From Phycisphaerales bacterium UBA7708 (GTDB lineage Bacteria; Planctomycetota; Phycisphaerae; Sedimentisphaerales; Anaerohalosphaeraceae): a stretch of 14,115 bases of DNA. Position 1 is the first letter of the stretch. Every line of letters begins with the position of its first letter. The DNA is taken from assembly GCA_002482415.1 (NCBI GenBank), contig DLFY01000140.1, positions 1 through 14,115 of the forward strand. Direction: 5' to 3'. The position numbers and the translations under genes are program-made. The notes below the pieces were generated by a model. The model did not search any database and had not been told where the DNA came from. It was given only the letters and a program-made list of their open reading frames with translations. This document shows positions 1 to 6,893 of the stretch, piece by piece.

Positions 1-321
1 TAACCATCGCATGGATTATTAGCAGTGGGTTTTCTGTTTGACCTTCTTCCTTATGGCCACGAACTCTTGATGCTTCTGAGTTGATTGATTTGCACCTTAG
101 CGCGATATCGGCCATATAAACTTCTTTTACAAATCGTTCCGGGAACACCGTACATCACTCTGTCACATAAAGGTTCCCGTTATCATGGATCTATCCGTCA
201 TCCATCCGTATTCATGAAAGGAGAAGGCGATGAAAAAACTTGACCGATTGTAGCAACAGGATTGCAAGTCGTTATGGAGAAGATTCATTTTATCCAACAA
301 ATGAAAAAAGGAGAAGTAACG
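1..321. other. Non-coding leader upstream of the LamG/dockerin gene
   Basis: Apart from a seven-codon mini-ORF at 230-253, this stretch has no convincing gene on either strand and is more AT-rich than the genes that follow. It holds a near-palindrome GTTCCGGGAAC at 136-146. The arm CGGGAAC (140-146) can also pair with GTTCCCG at 173-179, so a long-loop hairpin is possible. A TATAAA at 115-120 with TTGCAC at 90-95 (19-nt spacer) is a weak promoter candidate. The upstream gene, if any, lies outside the window. Confidence 0.55.
230..253 (+). CDS. Possible seven-codon leader peptide MKKLDRL
   Basis: An ATG at 230 follows a strong Shine-Dalgarno sequence (AAAGGAG, 217-223) and is closed by TAG after seven codons. 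The layout ATGAAA-GGAGAAG-GATGAAAA is repeated 87 nt downstream (from 301), where it forms the real translation start of the LamG protein at 322. The mini-ORF is in a different frame from the main gene. It could be a translated leader that tunes expression of the next gene, or the relic of a duplicated or decayed start region. The ribosome-binding site and stop are directly visible; translation and function are inference. Confidence 0.3.
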   Translation: MKKLDRL

Positions 322-3198
322 ATGAAAACCAGGAAAACCTTGTTTTGTTTTGTTATCGCAGCATCACTTCTGCTGGCCGCTCCTGGATGGGCGGTCAATC
401 TCATCTCGATGAATTTTGCTGAAAATACCAACCAGGTGTTTGCGGGAGGCCAATTGATCGGCCCGCTCAAGACCAACAGTTCCTACTGGAATAATACCGG
501 CGCCAATATCCCTACAGGCACCATGAATGACCTGATGGACAAATACGGCAAGCCGACCACGGCGGACGTATCCTGGAAATCCAAGAACTGCTGGTATAAC
601 GGCGACGGCACCGGCTCCGATGAAGCTAAGCTCGCGGTCGGTTATCTGGATGACGGCGATGACGGTCCCAGTTTCACCGTGACCAGCATTCCGTTTGCCG
701 CATATAATGCCTATATCCTGTTCACATCGGATCAGAACGGAAACTATACGCACGGTTCATTGACCGTCAATGGAACCGTCGTTCTGGGCGGTCCGTTCCC
801 TGCCCACGGCCGGGTGACGGATGGAACCGGATGGGTCGAATCCGATGGCACCGTGTATGGCAATTATATCAAGGTACCCAATTTGTCAGGCAATCTGACC
901 GTATCCACGGTCAAAGATGCCGGACGAGCCCCGCTGACAGCGTTCATTATCGAAGAAATTCCAAGCTCGGTGTATGTTGACAACTTCAGTCCCGCCCTTG
1001 GCGCAGCACGGGTCGGCCAGGATGTTCAACTCAGTTGGGATGTTTTCAATGCGACTGGTACTCCCAGTTTTAATGTTTATCTTTCATCCAATCCGAAAGA
1101 AGTCGATCCGAGCATCGACCCCAATATACCGACAGTACCGACAGCAACCACCGGTGACACCTCCTATATTCCTCCGTCTCCTCTGGAGCCTGGAACCCTG
1201 TATTACTGGCGCATCGACGCAGCCGATGACGCCAACACGGTCCCGATTATGGGGAATATTTTGACATTTTCCACCGGCGGTGATGTCACAGGCCTGTATC
1301 CGGCCGACGGAGCCACCGGCGCTGCAACGGATTTAACGATAAGCTGGACGGGGGATGCCGCCGGTTCCACCTACATCGATGCATACGCTGTCTATTTCGG
1401 AGAAACCCTGCCGGCAACACCGACAGCCACTGTCACCGAAACACAATGGCAGCCGGCGGCACTTTCGGACGGCACCACCTATCAATGCAAGATCGTCAGC
1501 CAGCATCAGGGAGCACCGGTCAGCGAAACCACCATCAGCTTTACCACAGGGGCTCTGATCGGATACTGGCCGTTTGATGATGCCCTGACGGACACAGTCG
1601 GTTCCAATGACGGCACGCGTGCCAATCCGCACTTTGCCGGTGGTGTAATCGGCAGCGGTGCAGCGGCGGAATTCTTCGGGGATGAACCGATTACCCTGCC
1701 GATTCCCGATATAGCGACCGGCGGAAACTGGACGATCAGTTTCTGGGATTACAGCGATCCGCTCATCGGCGGCGGCTGGGAAACCATTCTCGGCAATGGC
1801 GCCGGGCCTGACGGGTGGGAAATTTTTGAATTCGGCCGGTACAATTTCAACCGTTACATTTTCGGCATCGACAATACTTACATAGCAACCCCCAATGATT
1901 CCAGCTATCTGAGAGGCGGATGGCAGTGCCATACCATCACCTACGACAGCGCTGCAAAAATAGTCACCTGGTATATCAATGGTACGAAAAGGACAGATTA
2001 TCCCGGCAAGACGATTAGTTTGTATGAGAAATTGTCGGTCGGAAATGTCAGCGGCGGAAGCCAGCCGTTTACCGGCAGAGTCGATGATTTCAAGGTGTAC
2101 AGCAGACCATTGAGTGCCGGGCAGGTCTTGCAGGCTTTCATTGACGACCTTGCCGGCAAGCCTTACAATCCCAATCCAGCCTCCGGAACGATGAATCTGT
2201 TCTGGGATCCTGTGCTGACATGGCGTTTTGCCGAGGCGCCGGACTCCGCGGTCCTCGAAATCGGAACCAAACCGGATCTTTCCGACGCCACACCCATTGC
2301 GCTGACAGGGAATCTGGAAAGCTTTGATGTCTATGCGGGCCTTGGCATTCATCTGGCACCGTCAACGGGTTATTACTGGCGAGTGACACCGACGTATGCG
2401 GAAACACCGGTTGCCGGCCCAATCTGGTACTTTGTCGTCCGGGATTTGATTACAGACCTGAATAATGACCTAGCGGTTAACAATGCCGACCTGCTCCAGG
2501 TGGCCGATAAATGGCTCGAAGACACAACGGCATCTCTGACAGCCCCCTGGGCCTATCTGGATCAGGACTATTGGAATCCAGCCGGTGATCCGAACGTCGT
2601 TAAATATGCTGTCCCATGGGGCGGCGACGGGACGACATGGGCCGTAGGGACTGTGAAGCTGCAAGCCCCCGCGACACCGAATCTCGACCCGGCGGTGCTG
2701 TTTGATCCGAATGACCAGACGCTCGTGTGGTCATACGATACCAGCAAGGGCGGTTGGGCTATCGGCATTACCATTACCCTGCCTCAGACGGTGGATTTCT
2801 CGAAGTTTGATAAATTCGGTTATTGGGTCTATCAGCGAAATTGCACCAGCACCGCGGATATCCGGATTGATGATGAAAAAGGCGGTTCGTACAACATCTA
2901 TAGAGACTGGTATGACATGTCCTCTTACAACAACCAGTGGCACAAATATGAGTGGGATATCCCCGCCGGTGCCGCTTCGGCTGTGTACCAGATTCGTTTG
3001 TATCGAGGAACCATCAATCCATCGGCACTGTCGTCTGAAGAGTTTGGCGATTTCTTCCTCGTGAAGAATGACCAGACAGTCAAACTATGTCTGCCGATTC
3101 ATTTAACGAATGCCGAGGATATCAATCAGGACTGCAAGGTGAATCTGATTGATCTTTCCATCCTGGCACAGGACTGGCTGCTTGACGCGAGTAATTAA
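322..3198 (+). CDS. Secreted multidomain protein: Ig/FN3-like modules, LamG domain, split dockerin-type repeats
   Basis: 958-residue exported protein, probably binding carbohydrate or cell-surface material; no catalytic domain is recognisable. I chose the ATG at 322 because AAGGAG (308-313) lies 8 nt upstream and it starts directly at a Sec signal peptide (MKTRKTLFCF..., cleavage near GWA/VN, residue 19). An in-frame ATG at 262 would bury the signal. Order: N-terminal beta-rich domain (about 20-215) of a type common in planctomycete secreted proteins; two Ig/FN3-like modules ending in YYWRIDA-type strands (217-315, 319-410); LamG/concanavalin-like domain (412-610, starting LIGYWPFDD and ending in GRVDDFKVYSRPL); a third FN3-like module (613-710); a calcium loop DLNNDLAVNNAD (712-723) with helix; a jelly-roll-like domain (735-925) resembling CBM11/CIA30 folds; and a second loop DINQDCKVNLID (933-944) at the C-terminus. 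Single-gene transcript ending at the 3231 terminator. Domain classes are by eye; ligand unknown. Confidence 0.85.
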   Translation: MKTRKTLFCFVIAASLLLAAPGWAVNLISMNFAENTNQVFAGGQLIGPLKTNSSYWNNTGANIPTGTMNDLMDKYGKPTTADVSWKSKNCWYNGDGTGSDEAKLAVGYLDDGDDGPSFTVTSIPFAAYNAYILFTSDQNGNYTHGSLTVNGTVVLGGPFPAHGRVTDGTGWVESDGTVYGNYIKVPNLSGNLTVSTVKDAGRAPLTAFIIEEIPSSVYVDNFSPALGAARVGQDVQLSWDVFNATGTPSFNVYLSSNPKEVDPSIDPNIPTVPTATTGDTSYIPPSPLEPGTLYYWRIDAADDANTVPIMGNILTFSTGGDVTGLYPADGATGAATDLTISWTGDAAGSTYIDAYAVYFGETLPATPTATVTETQWQPAALSDGTTYQCKIVSQHQGAPVSETTISFTTGALIGYWPFDDALTDTVGSNDGTRANPHFAGGVIGSGAAAEFFGDEPITLPIPDIATGGNWTISFWDYSDPLIGGGWETILGNGAGPDGWEIFEFGRYNFNRYIFGIDNTYIATPNDSSYLRGGWQCHTITYDSAAKIVTWYINGTKRTDYPGKTISLYEKLSVGNVSGGSQPFTGRVDDFKVYSRPLSAGQVLQAFIDDLAGKPYNPNPASGTMNLFWDPVLTWRFAEAPDSAVLEIGTKPDLSDATPIALTGNLESFDVYAGLGIHLAPSTGYYWRVTPTYAETPVAGPIWYFVVRDLITDLNNDLAVNNADLLQVADKWLEDTTASLTAPWAYLDQDYWNPAGDPNVVKYAVPWGGDGTTWAVGTVKLQAPATPNLDPAVLFDPNDQTLVWSYDTSKGGWAIGITITLPQTVDFSKFDKFGYWVYQRNCTSTADIRIDDEKGGSYNIYRDWYDMSSYNNQWHKYEWDIPAGAASAVYQIRLYRGTINPSALSSEEFGDFFLVKNDQTVKLCLPIHLTNAEDINQDCKVNLIDLSILAQDWLLDASN

Positions 3199-3230
3199 CA
3201 GATATTGCCTGTCTTTTTAAAAGCAGACTC

Positions 3231-3268
3231 GAAACAGGGGTTCATCACGGACCCCTGTTTCTTTTTTT
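3231..3268 (+). terminator. Rho-independent terminator after the LamG/dockerin gene
   Basis: A perfect 11-bp stem, GAAACAGGGGT (3231-3241) with ACCCCTGTTTC (3251-3261), has a 9-nt loop and is followed at once by seven T residues (3262-3268). It begins 32 nt after the stop codon and separates this gene from glmS. Confidence 0.93.
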
Positions 3269-3348
3269 GTGATTATAGGACCCGGCTCGTTTGCAATTTG
3301 AGTATTTCCATATCTTTTTGCACAGATTTCCAGTCGCCGGAATTTAAC

Positions 3349-3377
3349 TTTACAGGCCATTGCGATTTACCGATAAT
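3349..3377 (+). promoter_or_regulatory. Sigma70-type promoter of glmS
   Basis: TTTACA at 3349-3354 (-35) and GATAAT at 3372-3377 (-10) are separated by exactly 17 nt. Transcription would start near 3384, leaving an untranslated leader of about 44 nt. The rest of the 3269-3427 gap shows no ribozyme-like or riboswitch-like structure that I can recognise, and a glmS ribozyme would not fit in so short a leader. Confidence 0.6.
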
Positions 3378-3427
3378 ACTTGGGCCGCACTGAATTATGA
3401 ACTATTTCTATTGATAAAGGATGCGTT

Positions 3428-5299
3428 ATGTGTGGAATTGTCGCGTATTTTGGCCATAAAACAGCACAACCGATCTTAATTGAAGGCCTGAAACGTCTTG
3501 AATACAGGGGCTATGACTCCGCAGGCATCTGCCTTGTCGAAGAGGATGACTCGTTTAACATCTTCAAAACCAGCGGTCGAATCAGCGCGCTGGAGGAACT
3601 GCTGCCCCGTCCTGCCAACACGGCCAGCATCGGCATCGGGCACACCCGCTGGGCGACACACGGCAAACCCAATACGATTAATGCCCACCCGCATGTCGAT
3701 TACACCGGCAAGATTTGCTTAGTGCATAACGGTATTATCGAAAACTATACGACCCTGAAAAAATGGCTGCAAAAGGAAGGCTGCACATTCCAGAGCGAAA
3801 CCGATACGGAAGTGCTGACCAATCTGATCGGGTATTTTTACGCCAACCAGAAGACCAAAGACGGCAAACAGGCCCCGGAAAACTGCCATCGCTTTGAATG
3901 GGCGATACAGCAGGCACTCAACGAAGTGCACGGCACTTACGGGCTTGCGATTTTATGTTCGGATTGCCCAGGCATGATGATCGGCGTCAAAAAGGGCAGC
4001 CCGCTGATTCTGGGTGTCGGCGAGAATGAATATATCATTGCCTCGGATGCGGCGGCGATTGTCGAGCATACCACGCAGGCGATTTACCTGTCCGACGGCG
4101 AGATGGTGACTGTCGGCGACAACGGCTTTTATACCAAGACCATCAGCAATCAGCAGGTGCAGAAGGAACTCAAGGAAATCGAGATTTCGCTGGACCAGAT
4201 TGAACTGGAAGGTTTCGACCATTACATGCAGAAGGAAATCGCCGAGCAGCCCAAGGCGATTGAAACCTGCTTAGGCGGTCGTATTGACCTGAAAAACGGG
4301 CGAGTGATTCTGGGCGGATTGCAGAACTATTTCCGCGAACTGACCCGGGCCAAACGCTTTATCGTGACCGCCTGCGGGACGGCGTGGCATGCGGGGATTG
4401 TGGGGGAATTTCTGCTGGAGCAACTGGCTCGGATTCCGGTGGAAGTGGAATACGCCAGCGAATTCCGCTATCGCAACCCGATTCTGGAAGAAGGGACAGC
4501 GGTCATTGCCATCAGTCAGTCCGGCGAAACGGCCGATACGCTGGCGGCGATTGAACTGGCCAAGGAACGCGGTTCACTGGCGCTGGGGATTGTCAATGTC
4601 GTCGGCTCGACGATTGCCCGGACCACCGACGCGGGTGTCTATCTGCGTGTGGGGCCGGAAATCGGCGTGGCCAGCACCAAGGCGTTCACCGCGCAGGTGG
4701 CGGTTCTGGCCATGCTGGCGATTGAACTGGGACGCAGGCGGCATCTGAGCTGTGATGTGGCCCAGCAACTGCTCAATGACCTGGTTCTGATTCCTGACAA
4801 AGTCGCGTCGATTATGTCGCAATCCGAGTATATCAAGCAGATTGCCGCGGCCAATATCGACAAACCCAACTGGCTGTTCCTGGGACGCGGATTTAATTAC
4901 CCGGTGGCGCTGGAAGGGGCGCTGAAGCTCAAGGAAATCAGCTATATTCACGCCGAAGGCCTGCCTGCGGCGGAGATGAAACACGGGCCGATTGCCCTGA
5001 TTACCGACCAGATGCCGGCGGTGTTTATCGCAACCCGCTGCTCGCAATATGAAAAGATTCTGGGCAATATTCAGGAAGTCCGTGCCCGCGGCGGCAAGAC
5101 GATTGTCGTGGCCACCGAAGGCGACGAGCATATTCGCGGCTTTGCCGATCATCTGATTTATGTGCCGGATGTCTGCGAACCGCTGCAGCCGATGGTGACG
5201 GTGGTGCCGCTGCAGCTGCTGGCCTATCATGCCGCGGTGCTCAAGGGCTACGACGTGGACAAGCCCCGCAACCTGGCCAAGAGCGTGACGGTCGAATAA
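3428..5299 (+). CDS. glmS: Glutamine--fructose-6-phosphate aminotransferase (isomerizing)
   Basis: Makes glucosamine-6-phosphate from fructose-6-phosphate and glutamine in the cytoplasm, the first committed step to UDP-GlcNAc and envelope amino sugars. The start is fixed by MCGIVAYFG, where Cys2 becomes the N-terminal nucleophile of the glutaminase domain; AAAGGA (3415-3420) lies 7 nt upstream. The glutaminase half shows LEYRGYDSAG, HTRWATHG, NAHPH, VHNGIIENY and SETDTEV. The linker carries DHYMQKEIAEQP. Two SIS domains follow: TACGTAWHAG (Cys316), ISQSGETADT and GVASTKAFTAQ in the first; LGRGFNYPVALEGALKLKE and HAEGLPAAEMKHGP in the second. The C-terminus DKPRNLAKSVTVE supplies the conserved lysine (Lys618). 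At 623 residues it is slightly longer than the E. coli enzyme (609), mainly through a hydrophilic insertion (KTKDGKQAPENCHR) in the glutaminase domain. It has its own promoter and terminator, so it is probably monocistronic. Confidence 0.98.
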   Translation: MCGIVAYFGHKTAQPILIEGLKRLEYRGYDSAGICLVEEDDSFNIFKTSGRISALEELLPRPANTASIGIGHTRWATHGKPNTINAHPHVDYTGKICLVHNGIIENYTTLKKWLQKEGCTFQSETDTEVLTNLIGYFYANQKTKDGKQAPENCHRFEWAIQQALNEVHGTYGLAILCSDCPGMMIGVKKGSPLILGVGENEYIIASDAAAIVEHTTQAIYLSDGEMVTVGDNGFYTKTISNQQVQKELKEIEISLDQIELEGFDHYMQKEIAEQPKAIETCLGGRIDLKNGRVILGGLQNYFRELTRAKRFIVTACGTAWHAGIVGEFLLEQLARIPVEVEYASEFRYRNPILEEGTAVIAISQSGETADTLAAIELAKERGSLALGIVNVVGSTIARTTDAGVYLRVGPEIGVASTKAFTAQVAVLAMLAIELGRRRHLSCDVAQQLLNDLVLIPDKVASIMSQSEYIKQIAAANIDKPNWLFLGRGFNYPVALEGALKLKEISYIHAEGLPAAEMKHGPIALITDQMPAVFIATRCSQYEKILGNIQEVRARGGKTIVVATEGDEHIRGFADHLIYVPDVCEPLQPMVTVVPLQLLAYHAAVLKGYDVDKPRNLAKSVTVE

Positions 5300-5321
5300 A
5301 ATCTGTTTTCTGGACATTCCC

Positions 5322-5360
5322 AAGATACACGATACCTTAGCGGGTCGTGTATCTTTTTTT
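5322..5360 (+). terminator. Rho-independent terminator after glmS
   Basis: AAGATACACGA (5322-5332) pairs perfectly with TCGTGTATCTT (5345-5355) across a 12-nt loop, and five more T residues follow to 5360. It begins 22 nt after the glmS stop codon. Confidence 0.93.
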
Positions 5361-5384
5361 ATTGACATGACACAGATTCCCGGC

Positions 5385-5412
5385 TTGCCAACGCCATTTT
5401 CGATGGTATAAT
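5385..5412 (+). promoter_or_regulatory. Extended -10 promoter of the HtrA gene cluster
   Basis: A consensus TATAAT at 5407-5412 is preceded by TGG, giving an extended -10 (TGGTATAAT). TTGCCA at 5385-5390 sits 16 nt upstream as -35. A perfect TTGACA at 5362-5367 is too far away (39 nt) to pair with this -10. Transcription would start near 5419, about 75 nt before the chosen start codon, and could serve the HtrA pair and perhaps the genes beyond. Confidence 0.65.
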
Positions 5413-5492
5413 ATTTCTCATATCAGAACGATATTCATGCATCATTGAAAAATACAGATTGGATAATGGGATACCGAGAAAGGAGCATGTTT

Positions 5493-6863
5493 ATGGGTCA
5501 AATGTTCAAGGTCTGGGCCGGCATGGTACTGGGGTTCATAATGCTCAGTCAGCCGGGGGCAGGGCAGGTTGCCGAGGACCAGATATCACTGGATTTTCGG
5601 GAGATTGTGCAGACCGCCAAAGATAAGGTCTTTCCGGCGGTGGTGTATATCAAGTGTCTGAGTGAAAATCACGAAAGCGGCAAGAAAATCACGCAGGAAG
5701 TGGCCGGCAGCGGCACGATTATATCTCCGGAAGGCGAGATTCTGACGAACTGGCACGTCGTGGACAAGGCCGTCGAAATCCGGTGCCTGCTGTACAGCGG
5801 CGTATCGTATTATGCCAAACTCATCGGGTCGGACAAGGATACCGACCTGGCGCTGCTGAAGCTGGAACGCAAAGGCGACACCGCCGCCCTGCCGACGGCG
5901 AAGCTGGGGGATTCGACGGTGCTCAAAGAAGGCGATTTTGTGATGGCGATGGGGGCGCCGTGGGGATTGTCACGCAGCGTGTCCATCGGAATTATTTCCT
6001 GTACCCATCGGTATCTGCCCGAGGGGGAATACAGCCTGTGGCTGCAGACGGATGCATCCATCAGTCCGGGCAATTCCGGCGGCCCTCTGGTCAATACCAA
6101 AGGCGAAATTGTCGGCATTAACACGCTGGGCAGGCTGCTTGGCGGCGATTTGGGATTTGCCGTCCCAAGCGAGACGATTCAGCATGTCGTACCGCAGTTT
6201 CGACAGTTCGGCAAGGTCAACTGGAGCTGGCTGGGCCTGCAGCTTCAGCCGCTTCGGGATTTTAACCGGAACATCTATTTTGACGCGACGGAAGGCGTTA
6301 TGGTCGCCGAGACCGACCCGGAAAGCCCCGCCCGCAGGGCCGGGATTGCAGCCCGCGACCGGATTGTTCGCATCGACGGCAAGCCTGTCACGGCCATGAC
6401 GGAAGAAGGCCTGCCGGTGCTGCGGCGCACCCTGGGGCTGCTGGAAAAGGAAAAGGCTGTCGAGGTTGAACTGGTCCGCAATCAGGACACGATCAAAGTC
6501 CAGTTGATCCCGACGGACAAAGGCAAGGTTCAGGGCGACGAGCTGGATTGCCCGCGGTGGGATTTCACCGTCAAGACCATCAACCAGTTTGAAAATCCCG
6601 ACTTGTATTATTATCGCAAGGAAGGGGTGTTTATCTTCGGCATCAAGTATCCGGGCAATGCGTCCAATTCCAACCTGCGGGAACAGGATATTATCCTGAA
6701 GATTGATGGGCAGGATGTCAAGACGCTGGATGATGTGCGAAAAATGCACGCCGCCGCGATTGCCGCCGTGCAGCAGAAAAACCGCTGCGTTTTTACGGTG
6801 CTGCGCAACGGCCTGATGCAGCAGGCGGTACTGGAATTTTCACGGGATTACGAAAAACACTGA
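5493..6863 (+). CDS. HtrA/Deg-family periplasmic serine protease with two PDZ domains
   Basis: 456-residue exported protease of the trypsin-like HtrA family, which degrades or refolds misfolded envelope proteins. I chose ATG 5493 because AAAGGAG (5479-5485) lies 7 nt upstream; ATG 5487 is too close to it and a TTG at 5445 has no such signal. A signal peptide follows (MGQMFKVWAG..., cleavage near residue 26). The triad is intact: His88 in LTNWHVVD, Asp118 in KDTDLALLKLE and Ser195 in SPGNSGGPLV. PDZ1 (about 245-340) contains WLGLQLQPL and SPARRAGIAARDRIVRIDG. PDZ2 (about 365-452) contains GVFIFGIKYPG and LREQDIILKIDGQDV. Length is typical for DegP/DegQ proteins. The next gene, 30 nt downstream, encodes a related but catalytically degenerate protein. 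The family is certain; whether it is closer to DegP, DegQ or DegS is not decidable by eye. Confidence 0.93.
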   Translation: MGQMFKVWAGMVLGFIMLSQPGAGQVAEDQISLDFREIVQTAKDKVFPAVVYIKCLSENHESGKKITQEVAGSGTIISPEGEILTNWHVVDKAVEIRCLLYSGVSYYAKLIGSDKDTDLALLKLERKGDTAALPTAKLGDSTVLKEGDFVMAMGAPWGLSRSVSIGIISCTHRYLPEGEYSLWLQTDASISPGNSGGPLVNTKGEIVGINTLGRLLGGDLGFAVPSETIQHVVPQFRQFGKVNWSWLGLQLQPLRDFNRNIYFDATEGVMVAETDPESPARRAGIAARDRIVRIDGKPVTAMTEEGLPVLRRTLGLLEKEKAVEVELVRNQDTIKVQLIPTDKGKVQGDELDCPRWDFTVKTINQFENPDLYYYRKEGVFIFGIKYPGNASNSNLREQDIILKIDGQDVKTLDDVRKMHAAAIAAVQQKNRCVFTVLRNGLMQQAVLEFSRDYEKH

Positions 6864-6893
6864 TTTTATTCAAATACCAAAGAAAGGGCTTTT

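Noticed and set aside
240..422. A 60-codon frame overlapping the LamG signal peptide
   Set aside because: It begins at a TTG without a ribosome-binding site and overlaps the true start and signal peptide in another frame.
1333..2352. A 339-codon minus-strand frame within the LamG gene
   Set aside because: Its composition is that of a reverse-complement shadow, while the plus-strand frame carries LamG and FN3-like motifs throughout.
3269..3427. A glmS ribozyme or riboswitch in the glmS leader
   Set aside because: The predicted leader is only about 44 nt, no ribozyme core elements are visible, and that ribozyme is known mainly from Firmicutes.
5362..5412. TTGACA at 5362 as the -35 element for the TATAAT at 5407
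   Set aside because: The spacer would be 39 nt, far beyond the usual 16-18. TTGCCA at 5385 fits, and the extended -10 may suffice.
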